Part shown: positions 1-5,467 of the stretch, in pieces
Layout of the letters: the number at the start of each line of letters is the position of its first letter
Numbering within the stretch: position 1 is the first letter of the stretch
NCBI GenBank assembly: GCA_021812265.1
Contig: JAKAOI010000168.1
Coordinates: 1-5,777 of the forward strand
Length of the DNA: 5,777 nt
From: Chloroflexota bacterium
GTDB lineage: Bacteria > Chloroflexota > Ktedonobacteria > Ktedonobacterales > JACDGC01
Reading direction: 5' to 3'
The notes under the pieces: generated by a model
Database searches by the model: none
What the model saw: the letters and a program-made list of their open reading frames with translations, nothing else
Told to the model about the DNA's origin: nothing
Program-made: the position numbers and the translations under genes

Positions 1-156
1 ATACACCCTATCCGATCCGAAAGGTCACTGTTTTGATGCCCGCATCCAGAACAATTCTGACTGGTGTATGTATGCTTTTGGCAAGACAACGATGATGTTC
101 CATTCGATTGGAAACTGTTTCCAATCGGAACGCTTGATATATTTATTACAATTATA
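1..156 (-). pseudogene. tnpB: Decayed, frameshifted 3' fragment of an IS200/IS605-family tnpB (OrfB)
   Basis: On the minus strand the frame covering 65-3 reads YTSQNCSGCGHQN followed by DLSDRIGC, which matches the C-terminal zinc ribbon of TnpB/OrfB proteins (Y-T-S-Q-x-C-S-x-C-G-H, then D-L-S-x-R and the third cysteine). Upstream, a different minus frame (156-70) reads W-K-Q-F and then V-V-L-P-K-A-Y, which is how TnpB proteins lead into that motif. The two frames join cleanly if one copy of a tandem 4-base repeat (GTAT twice, + strand 66-73) is removed, giving VVLPKAYTSQNCSGCGH. A TGA (159-157) closes the upstream frame and no start codon is present. The RuvC-like catalytic residues expected further upstream are absent, so the gene is 5'-truncated as well as frameshifted. 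The fourth cysteine, the last catalytic Asp and the element's right end would lie beyond the left edge. The spacing before the third cysteine is one residue shorter than usual, consistent with decay. Assignment is by motif memory, not a search. Confidence 0.6.
106..126. repeat. Perfect 9-base inverted repeat with 3-base loop
   Basis: GATTGGAAA (106-114) is followed by CTG and its exact complement TTTCCAATC (118-126). It lies inside the tnpB remnant and is not followed by a T-run on either strand, so it does not look like an intrinsic terminator. It may be an operator-like palindrome or a product of local rearrangement during decay of the insertion sequence. Confidence 0.5.
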
Positions 157-179
157 TCACAATGTGACAAGCATCACAA
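151..179 (-). promoter_or_regulatory. Possible leftward sigma70-type promoter overlapped by a CRP/FNR-like palindrome
   Basis: On the minus strand TTGTGA (179-174) and a perfect TATAAT (156-151) are separated by 17 bases, and a TG one base before the -10 makes it an extended -10. A palindrome TGTGA-N6-TCACA (163-178), the consensus of CRP-family regulators, sits in the spacer and overlaps the -35. That position would fit repression better than activation. Transcription would run left into the tnpB remnant, so any real target lies off the window. The stretch is AT-rich, so chance matches are likely. Confidence 0.28.
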
Positions 180-284
180 ACGATTTTACATGATTTGTGA
201 TATTAAGTCTGTCATAAATATTTTGAGAAAATGTCAGAAAAAGCATGATTTTCCAGTGTTTTTATCAGCCAAACACATGTAAAA

Positions 285-1946
285 TTAGAGCTGATCAGTC
301 TTCGTTTTTGTGACTTTTGCTTCGGCTGCAACTTCATGTTTAGCGGGTATAAAGCTCATGGCGTATTCGGCAAACGCAGCAATGGTTAAACTGGGGTTTA
401 CACCGGGATTCCCCGGTATGACGGACCCGTCTATAATGTAAAGTCCCGGATAGCCATGCGCGCGGCATTGTGTATCGATGACACCTTCTTCTGCGTTAGA
501 ACCAAATGGGCAGCCGCCAAGAATATGCGCGGTCATTTGGATGCCCAGCAAACCTTCGTTAATTGCGCCAAATGGCTGAGTTTTCGTTTCTTTGGCAAAA
601 TCTTTTGTAATTTTATCTCCGACAGCCAGCCGATTATTTTGCAATTCGGTTTCTTGTGATGGTATTGTTACTATGCCTTTGCGAAACAATGTCCACAAAC
701 TGCGCCCAGATTTCATTGAGAGCGAAATATCTATTTTCTGCATCAGCAATAAAATGGTTGTTTTATCGGCCCATCCCGGTAAAGCATATGCGTGCAGCGT
801 CGATAACGGATGTGTGAGGAACCACGCTAAGGATTTTCCCATTCGTTGCCAAACGTTTTTTCCGTGAACCAGCGGCCACGTAAAATACCGCATTGCAACT
901 GAGCCGCTGGAGTAGCGCACAGGCTCTATTGCTGTGACATCATCTGCTTGCATGATGGATGTTATGGCGACACCGTCGGAATATTTTGTTTTTTTATTTT
1001 TACTGGTGGCTCCCAGCAAAGATTCGCTGTTTGTGCGCACCTTGGTTCCCAGTGTGGGGGAAAGATTTGCAAGCGTTCGTGTGCTATCTTTGCAGCGCAG
1101 CAGCAGCTTCATTGTTCCCACAGTTCCGGCGGACACTATTACATTCCGCGCTTGGAACGATGTTTTTTTGCCGCCTTTTGTTCGCGCCGTGATGGTATAA
1201 CGCGCGTCTCCCTCGGATTGTTGTATGGGAATAATAGCGCTTGCTTCGGTTTCGGAGATAATGCGCGCGCCTGCTTGCTCGGCAAAATACAAATAATTTT
1301 TTACCAGCGTGTTTTTTGCGTTATAACGGCACCCAACCATGCATCCGCCGCAATGTGTGCAGCCACTGCGGCGGGGTCCCTTGCCGCCAAAGTAAGGATC
1401 ATCTATTTCCACGCCTTCTTTGCCCGGTTCACCGAAAAAGACTCCGACGGGAGTTAGTTGATATGACTTTCCCCTGCCATATGAATCAGCAATTTTTTTC
1501 AGGGCGGTATCTGCCGGCCAAACACGCTGGTTTTGTGTTACGCCAAGCATATGGCGCGCGGTTGCAAAATGAGGCTGCAACGCCTCTTTCCATTTTGCCG
1601 CCATATTCCACTCCGGCGCCTGAAAAAGTTCTTCGTCTGGCTCTATTAAAACGTTTGCGTACACTAAACTGCCGCCGCCAACTCCGGCGCCGTGCAGCGC
1701 AATAACATCGCGGAATGGGCTGATTTGCAGAATGCCGCGCAAGCCGATTTGTGGAATCCAAAGGAATTTGCGCAGATTTTTATTGGTTATTGCAAAATCG
1801 GCATCGGCAAAACGTTTTCCTTGCTCTAACACTAAAACAGAATACCCTTTTTCTGTCAGACGCATGGCAGAAACGCTGCCACCAAAACCGGATCCGATGA
1901 TAATATAATCAAAGATTGTTTGTTCAGTACTCATAGAGCGCGTCAT
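285..1946 (-). CDS. GMC-family FAD oxidoreductase, ChoD (cholesterol oxidase)-like, with four-cysteine motif
   Basis: A 553-residue cytosolic-looking flavoprotein without a signal peptide. The N-terminal FAD-binding fold shows YIIIGSGFGG (about 14-23) with the ribose-binding acid Glu41. The GMC signature GAGVGGGSLVYANV is at 86-99. A C-x2-C-x2-C-x3-C cluster (Cys196, 199, 202, 206) is followed by the A-K-N-T-L segment typical of the ChoD-like branch. The C-terminal GMC domain has AHILGGCPFG (His474) and GNPGVNPSLTIAAFAE (Asn517), equivalents of the His/Asn catalytic pair of cholesterol oxidases. Length is close to mycobacterial ChoD (about 580). The family oxidises an alcohol of a steroid or other hydrophobic substrate and passes electrons to oxygen or another acceptor; the substrate here is not readable. 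The start is uncertain: ATG at 1946 has no clear Shine-Dalgarno, and ATG at 1934 (MSTEQT) is equally possible. Both overlap the end of the 46-codon ORF, so translation may be coupled. Last gene of the minus-strand cluster; no intrinsic terminator is visible after it. Confidence 0.92.
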   Translation of the reverse strand: MTRSMSTEQTIFDYIIIGSGFGGSVSAMRLTEKGYSVLVLEQGKRFADADFAITNKNLRKFLWIPQIGLRGILQISPFRDVIALHGAGVGGGSLVYANVLIEPDEELFQAPEWNMAAKWKEALQPHFATARHMLGVTQNQRVWPADTALKKIADSYGRGKSYQLTPVGVFFGEPGKEGVEIDDPYFGGKGPRRSGCTHCGGCMVGCRYNAKNTLVKNYLYFAEQAGARIISETEASAIIPIQQSEGDARYTITARTKGGKKTSFQARNVIVSAGTVGTMKLLLRCKDSTRTLANLSPTLGTKVRTNSESLLGATSKNKKTKYSDGVAITSIMQADDVTAIEPVRYSSGSVAMRYFTWPLVHGKNVWQRMGKSLAWFLTHPLSTLHAYALPGWADKTTILLLMQKIDISLSMKSGRSLWTLFRKGIVTIPSQETELQNNRLAVGDKITKDFAKETKTQPFGAINEGLLGIQMTAHILGGCPFGSNAEEGVIDTQCRAHGYPGLYIIDGSVIPGNPGVNPSLTIAAFAEYAMSFIPAKHEVAAEAKVTKTKTDQL

Positions 1947-2064
1947 CCAATCGTTTATTGTAGTTGGGATTCATATGATTTTTATGGCGCCGCCAAATTT
2001 TTCTGCACTCCTGTTCAAGGCTCAGGTCTACAGTAAAGAAATAAATAATGAGACATAAGAACAC
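1924..2064 (-). CDS. Possible small protein, 46 residues, hydrophobic N-terminus and charged tail
   Basis: A short ORF in the gap between the mutase and the GMC oxidoreductase, starting with GTG at 2064 and ending TGA at 1926-1924. AAAGG (2076-2072) lies 7 bases before the start, a reasonable ribosome-binding site. The product starts with a hydrophobic stretch (FLCLIIYFFTV, residues 2-12), then a polar and basic region (R-K-I-W-R-R-H-K around 21-28) and an acidic, Tyr-rich end (D-D-A-L-Y-E-Y). The hydrophobic part is short for a full membrane span. The stop lies 20 bases inside the GMC gene if that starts at 1946, so it may act as a translational coupler or leader as much as a functional protein. 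The frame stays open further upstream to near the mutase stop. I do not recognise a family. Alternative: chance ORF. Confidence 0.35.
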   Translation of the reverse strand: MFLCLIIYFFTVDLSLEQECRKIWRRHKNHMNPNYNKRLDDALYEY

Positions 2065-2086
2065 CCCCGCGCCTTTGCGCTGTGAA

Positions 2087-2111
2087 CGCAAGGAGCGATT
2101 TGCCCCTTGCG
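2087..2111 (-). other. Stem-loop in the transcript between the mutase and the small ORF
   Basis: The minus-strand RNA would form a 10-pair stem, CGCAAGGGGC (2111-2102) with GCTCCTTGCG (2096-2087), closing a 5-base loop. One pair is G-U on the minus strand but an A-C mismatch on the plus strand, which fits a structure in the operon transcript. It lies 27 bases after the mutase stop. No U-run follows, so a classical intrinsic terminator is unlikely; mRNA protection, a processing site or partial attenuation before the GMC gene are the options. A second small hairpin (GCGC at 2069-2072 and 2077-2080) adjoins it and covers the AAAGG of the small ORF. Confidence 0.5.
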
Positions 2112-2138
2112 CGCAGAGAAACGCAGGGAATTTTGCTC

Positions 2139-3866
2139 TTAAAAGATGGGAGATTCGATATATGGGCCAAACACATCGCGAAAAACATTCATAATTTCGC
2201 CTAAAGTCGCATATGCGCGAACCGCGTCTAATATAAACGGCATAGTGTTTTCCGTGCCTTTGGCTGCGTCGCGCAGCGCGTTCAGTGTTTTTTCAACTTG
2301 GGCGTTATCGCGTGTTTCCCGCAATTTTTTCAGCCGTTCAATATGAACTTTTTCTTTTGCCATGTCTATGTATAGTGTGGGAACCGCCATCGGCTCTTCC
2401 ACCGCGTATTCATTCACGCCAACAATAATCCGTTCACGCCGGTCGACTTCCTGCTGGAATCGATAGGAAGACTCAGAGATTTCCCGCTGGTAATATCCGT
2501 TGCGAATACAGGGAATGACGCCGCCTAAGTCGCGAATCTGTTGAATATACGCAACCGCTTGGCGTTCTATTTCATCGGTCAGCGCTTCCACAAAATAAGA
2601 TCCACCTAATGGATCCACTGTATTTGTGGCGCCGGTTTCATGAGCGATGATTTGCTGGGTGCGCAGCGCAATGAGGACGGCTTTTTCGGTGGGCAGCGCC
2701 AAAGCTTCGTCTAAAGAATTGGTGTGCAGTGAATTTGTGCCGCCTAAAACAGCGGCCATCGCTTGCAAAGCAACGCGCACAACGTTATTTTCCGGTTGTT
2801 GGGCCGTCAGGGAAACGCCGGCGGTTTGCGCGTGGGTGCGCAGCATCCACGATCGCGGATCTTTGGCGTGGTAGTGTTCGCGCATTTCGCGCGCCCAAAT
2901 GCGCCGCGCGGCGCGGAATTTAGCGACTTCTTCAAAGAAATCACTGTGCACATCGAAAAAGAAGGACAATCTTGGAGCAAACTCATCGATGGTCAGCCCG
3001 CGCTCCAGCGATGCGTCGACATACGCCAAGCCATCCGCCAAGGTAAACGCCAGCTCTTGCGCGGCAGTGGCGCCGGCTTCGCGGATGTGATACCCGGAAA
3101 TGGAAATGGTATTCCATTTGGGCATATATTTGGTTCCAAACTCAATGGTGTCTATAACCAGCCGCACGGAGGGTTCAGGCGGAAATAAATACTCTTTTTG
3201 CGCGATATATTCTTTTAGAATATCATTTTGCAATGTTCCGCCCAGCGCCGCCATGGGGACGCCGCGTTTTTCTGCGGCGGCAATATACATTGCCCAAATA
3301 ACGGCTGCCGGACTGTTAATTGTCATCGAGGTGGTAACCTGATCTAGTGGTATGCCATCCAGCAAAATTTCCATATCGGCCAACGAAGATATGGCTACGC
3401 CGCATTTGCCAAATTCCCCGGCGGCCATATCGTTGTCGTGGTCGTACCCATACAGCGTAGGCATATCAAAAGCAATTGAAAGCCCTGTTTGACCGTTTTC
3501 CAGCAAATAGTGGAACCTGCGGTTCGTTTCTTCCGCTGTGCCGAATCCGGCAAACATGCGCATGGTCCAAAATTTGCCGCGATACATAGTCGGCTGAACG
3601 CCGCGGGTATAGGGATATTCACCGGGAAAGCCGATATCTTGCATAAAATCGCGCTGTATGTCATCGGCAGGGGTATATAAACGGTTTATCGGAACGCCAG
3701 ACATAGTAGAAAAAACTTTGCTGCGTTCGGGAAAGCGCGCATTTGATTTTTTTACCGGGCCGTTTTCCCATTCCGCTAGAGCGCCGGCGATATGGTTTAC
3801 CGCTTCGGGCTGATACAGCGCGTTTTGACTTGTCAGTTTATCTTGGGGATCTTTTTGATCGAGCAT
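2139..3866 (-). CDS. icmA: B12-dependent acyl-CoA mutase large subunit, probably isobutyryl-CoA mutase
   Basis: A 575-residue protein of the methylmalonyl-CoA mutase family, substrate-binding TIM-barrel part only. It catalyses radical carbon-skeleton rearrangement of an acyl-CoA with adenosylcobalamin. Visible blocks: [20 protein letters not shown] (about 84-103), [14 protein letters not shown] (105-118), [10 protein letters not shown] (128-137), [18 protein letters not shown] (216-233), [17 protein letters not shown] (254-270), [10 protein letters not shown] and [15 protein letters not shown]. At the specificity positions, methylmalonyl-CoA mutase has Tyr89 and Arg207 before His244; isobutyryl-CoA mutase has Phe and Gln. 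Here Phe105, Gln223 and His260 keep the identical spacings (118 and 37), so interconversion of isobutyryl-CoA and butyryl-CoA is the better call. The protein ends after the barrel (GPYIESPIF), close to Streptomyces IcmA length, and lacks the B12-binding domain, so it needs a separate small subunit not found here. Start: ATG 3866 has TGAGG 6 bases upstream; ATG 3878 and GTG 3899 have no such site. It follows the thiolase after 123 bases. Confidence 0.93.
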   Translation of the reverse strand: MLDQKDPQDKLTSQNALYQPEAVNHIAGALAEWENGPVKKSNARFPERSKVFSTMSGVPINRLYTPADDIQRDFMQDIGFPGEYPYTRGVQPTMYRGKFWTMRMFAGFGTAEETNRRFHYLLENGQTGLSIAFDMPTLYGYDHDNDMAAGEFGKCGVAISSLADMEILLDGIPLDQVTTSMTINSPAAVIWAMYIAAAEKRGVPMAALGGTLQNDILKEYIAQKEYLFPPEPSVRLVIDTIEFGTKYMPKWNTISISGYHIREAGATAAQELAFTLADGLAYVDASLERGLTIDEFAPRLSFFFDVHSDFFEEVAKFRAARRIWAREMREHYHAKDPRSWMLRTHAQTAGVSLTAQQPENNVVRVALQAMAAVLGGTNSLHTNSLDEALALPTEKAVLIALRTQQIIAHETGATNTVDPLGGSYFVEALTDEIERQAVAYIQQIRDLGGVIPCIRNGYYQREISESSYRFQQEVDRRERIIVGVNEYAVEEPMAVPTLYIDMAKEKVHIERLKKLRETRDNAQVEKTLNALRDAAKGTENTMPFILDAVRAYATLGEIMNVFRDVFGPYIESPIF

Positions 3867-3872
3867 ATTTTG

Positions 3873-3877
3873 CCTCA
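3873..3877 (-). promoter_or_regulatory. Shine-Dalgarno deciding the mutase start
   Basis: TGAGG on the minus strand is 6 bases before the ATG at 3866. It overlaps the in-frame ATG at 3878, which has only an A-rich run ahead of it. This favours the shorter 575-residue product over the 586-residue one starting at GTG 3899. Confidence 0.65.
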
Positions 3878-3989
3878 TATTTTTTGCGCGCCGAAGCACG
3901 GAATATGGCTTGGCTCCGGAGCTGAAGCAAAAATATCAATTATAGAAGTTGAGTGTGTATTGCTTTGGATCCGGAACCGCGCGATAGTG

Positions 3990-5177
3990 TTATTCGACGA
4001 TGATAGACATCGCGACAGCGCCGCCTCCGCCGAGGCAGAGTGTGGCAAGCCCATTGCCGCCGCCGCGCCGGCGCAGCTCAGAAATCAGAGTGACCAAAAT
4101 GCGCGCGCCGCTGGCGCCAAGCGGGTGCCCAAGGGCGATAGATCCGCCATTGACATTGACCCGGCTCCAATCCAAATCGAGTTCTTTGGCGTTGGCCAAC
4201 GCTTGCGCGGCAAACGCCTCGTTCACTTCAATCAGATCGTAGTCGGCGATTTTTGTGTTCGTGCGCTCCATCAGTTTTCGTACAGCGAGGGTAGGCGCGG
4301 CAAAGATATATTTAGGTGTAATTGCCGCCGAAGCGTAGCCGGTTATGCGCGCCAATGGCGCCAGGCCATGGGCTGTGGCGTATTGTTTGCTGACGGTAAC
4401 CACAGCGGCGGCGCCGTCGTTCAAACCCGGCGCGTTGCCGGCGGTTACGGTTCTGGCTCCATAGTTGAAAGCTGGCTTCAGCGCCGCAAGAGCTTCTATA
4501 GTAGTTTCCGGGCGGATTGATTCATCTGTTTCAATGCGGATAACCCCTTTTTTGCCGGGAATTTCCACTGCGACTATCTCATCTTTAAAGCGTCCCGCTG
4601 CTGTAGCCGCCGCTGCTTTCATATGGCTTTCATACGCCAAACGATCTTGTTCTTCGCGGGTTACATTGAATTTTTCGGCGATAATTTCAGCTTCATCGCC
4701 CATAAAGCATTGCTCAAATGAGCACCACAGGCCATCATTGGCAACGGAGTCTATCAATTCACCGTTCCCATAGCGATAGCCGGAACGCGCTTTGGGAAGC
4801 AGATAGGGGCCGTTGCTCATGCTTTCCATGCCGCCTGCCAGCACAACATGCTGATCTTCCGCCTTAATTGACTGGGCAGCCAGCATAACAGCTTTTAAGC
4901 CGGATCCACAGACTTTATTGATAGTGAGCGCGGGCAATGCGTCGGGCAGGCCGGCTTTGATTGCCGCTTGTCTGGCGGGGGCTTGGCCGACGCCGGCGGA
5001 AACAACATTGCCTAAAATAGCCTCATCAAACGCTTCGCCGGGTATTCCGGAACGTTTAACAGCTTCGCGTATGGCAATAGAGCCAAGATCTGTAGCGCTA
5101 AGCGGGGAAAGACTCCCTAAAAATTTTCCGATTGGCGTGCGGGCGACGCTGACTATAACCGCGTCATTTTCTGCCAT
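3990..5177 (-). CDS. Thiolase, acetyl-CoA C-acetyltransferase type (biosynthetic thiolase family)
   Basis: A 395-residue cytosolic enzyme of the thiolase II family (PhaA/AtoB/ThlA group), catalysing Claisen condensation of two acyl-CoA units or the reverse cleavage. The nucleophile is Cys90 in NKVCGSGLKAV; NEAFAAQ is at 319-325 (Asn319 in the oxyanion site), His351 is in GHPLGASGAR, and Cys381 in CLGGGG is the acid/base. Length equals the usual 390-395. Two substrate-pocket segments differ from the Zoogloea ramigera enzyme: its His156-Met157 is Phe158-Met159 here, and its Met288-Gly loop (PKVMGTGP) is PKYIFAAP (288-295). Acceptance of something other than plain acetoacetyl-CoA is therefore possible. 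Start: ATG 5177 has AAAGGAG 8 bases upstream and MAENDAVIVSVARTPIGKF is the normal N-terminus; the longer in-frame extension to 5330 runs through the palindromic repeat and is not credible. First gene of the cluster, 123 bases before the mutase, so likely cotranscribed. The isozyme letter cannot be assigned, so no symbol is given. Confidence 0.96.
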   Translation of the reverse strand: MAENDAVIVSVARTPIGKFLGSLSPLSATDLGSIAIREAVKRSGIPGEAFDEAILGNVVSAGVGQAPARQAAIKAGLPDALPALTINKVCGSGLKAVMLAAQSIKAEDQHVVLAGGMESMSNGPYLLPKARSGYRYGNGELIDSVANDGLWCSFEQCFMGDEAEIIAEKFNVTREEQDRLAYESHMKAAAATAAGRFKDEIVAVEIPGKKGVIRIETDESIRPETTIEALAALKPAFNYGARTVTAGNAPGLNDGAAAVVTVSKQYATAHGLAPLARITGYASAAITPKYIFAAPTLAVRKLMERTNTKIADYDLIEVNEAFAAQALANAKELDLDWSRVNVNGGSIALGHPLGASGARILVTLISELRRRGGGNGLATLCLGGGGAVAMSIIVE

Positions 5178-5185
5178 AGAAAATG

Positions 5186-5192
5186 CTCCTTT
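5186..5192 (-). promoter_or_regulatory. Strong Shine-Dalgarno of the thiolase gene
   Basis: AAAGGAG on the minus strand with an 8-base spacer to ATG 5177. It is the strongest ribosome-binding site in the window and fixes the thiolase start. Confidence 0.85.
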
Positions 5193-5226
5193 GGCGCGCG
5201 TATATATGCGCGATAGTATTATATTT

Positions 5227-5361
5227 AGGACTTTTGCTTGAAAGAGAAGCGTATGGTTCTCGTATCTGCAACCAAGGGAGGTCTGGGGACACCCCAGAAC
5301 CCCGTACAAGGGGCGTCGCCCCTTGTACATCCCCGATGTTCCATGCTGCAGCGAAAGTCCT
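5227..5361. repeat. Composite palindromic element (nested hairpins inside a long inverted repeat)
   Basis: Outer arms AGGACTTTTGC (5227-5237) and GCGAAAGTCCT (5351-5361) are inverted copies with one mismatch. Inside are a small GAGAA/TTCTC stem (5244-5248, 5257-5261), a TCTGGGG/CCCCAGA stem with 3-base loop (5282-5298), and a perfect 11-base stem GTACAAGGGGC/GCCCCTTGTAC around GTC (5304-5328). The GC-rich core contrasts sharply with its AT-rich surroundings. No U-run follows the strong stem in either direction. The look is that of a dispersed extragenic palindromic element (REP- or MITE-like) inserted upstream of the thiolase, but only one copy is visible here. It would also fold in the thiolase mRNA leader, where it could affect stability or read-through. 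Confidence 0.6.
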
Positions 5362-5467
5362 GATATTGTTTTACATCTTCATCTGAAAATCTGAAAAATA
5401 GCAATTTGATAATATATTCATGAAGCGAACCACTAAAAATTATCATATCTAAAACGATTGAATTTTT

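Noticed and set aside
2..193. Plus-strand frame open from the left edge for 63 codons, possible 3' end of a gene
   Set aside because: It lies opposite the tnpB-like frames, which match a known motif, and shows no motif of its own.
64..282. 72-codon plus-strand ORF with GTG start
   Set aside because: AT-rich composition, no ribosome-binding site and no recognisable family; its first part is antisense to the TnpB zinc-ribbon remnant.
183..285. ATTTTACATG (183-192) and CATGTAAAAT (276-285), inverted 10-base arms
   Set aside because: Separated by 83 AT-rich bases and lacking a T-run; not credible as the terminator of the GMC gene and plausible by chance.
3913..3922. 10-base palindrome GCTCCGGAGC before the mutase
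   Set aside because: Too short and loop-less for a terminator; no second site to suggest an operator.
3939..3944. Perfect TATAAT on the minus strand between thiolase and mutase
   Set aside because: No -35-like hexamer at 16-18 bases and no extended -10, so a separate mutase promoter is not supported.
3792..4520. 242-codon plus-strand ORF
   Set aside because: Antisense shadow of the thiolase and mutase genes, whose motifs are unmistakable; low-complexity Ala/Arg composition.
5178..5330. N-terminal extension of the thiolase to 446 residues
   Set aside because: The extra 51 codons translate the palindromic repeat; the strong ribosome-binding site and the family N-terminus fix the start at 5177.
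5183..5386. 67-codon plus ORF across the repeat
   Set aside because: It overlaps the thiolase ribosome-binding site and hairpins on the opposite strand; composition is that of the repeat.
5225..5446. 73-codon minus ORF upstream of the thiolase
   Set aside because: It reads straight through the palindromic element, has no ribosome-binding site, and shows no family resemblance.
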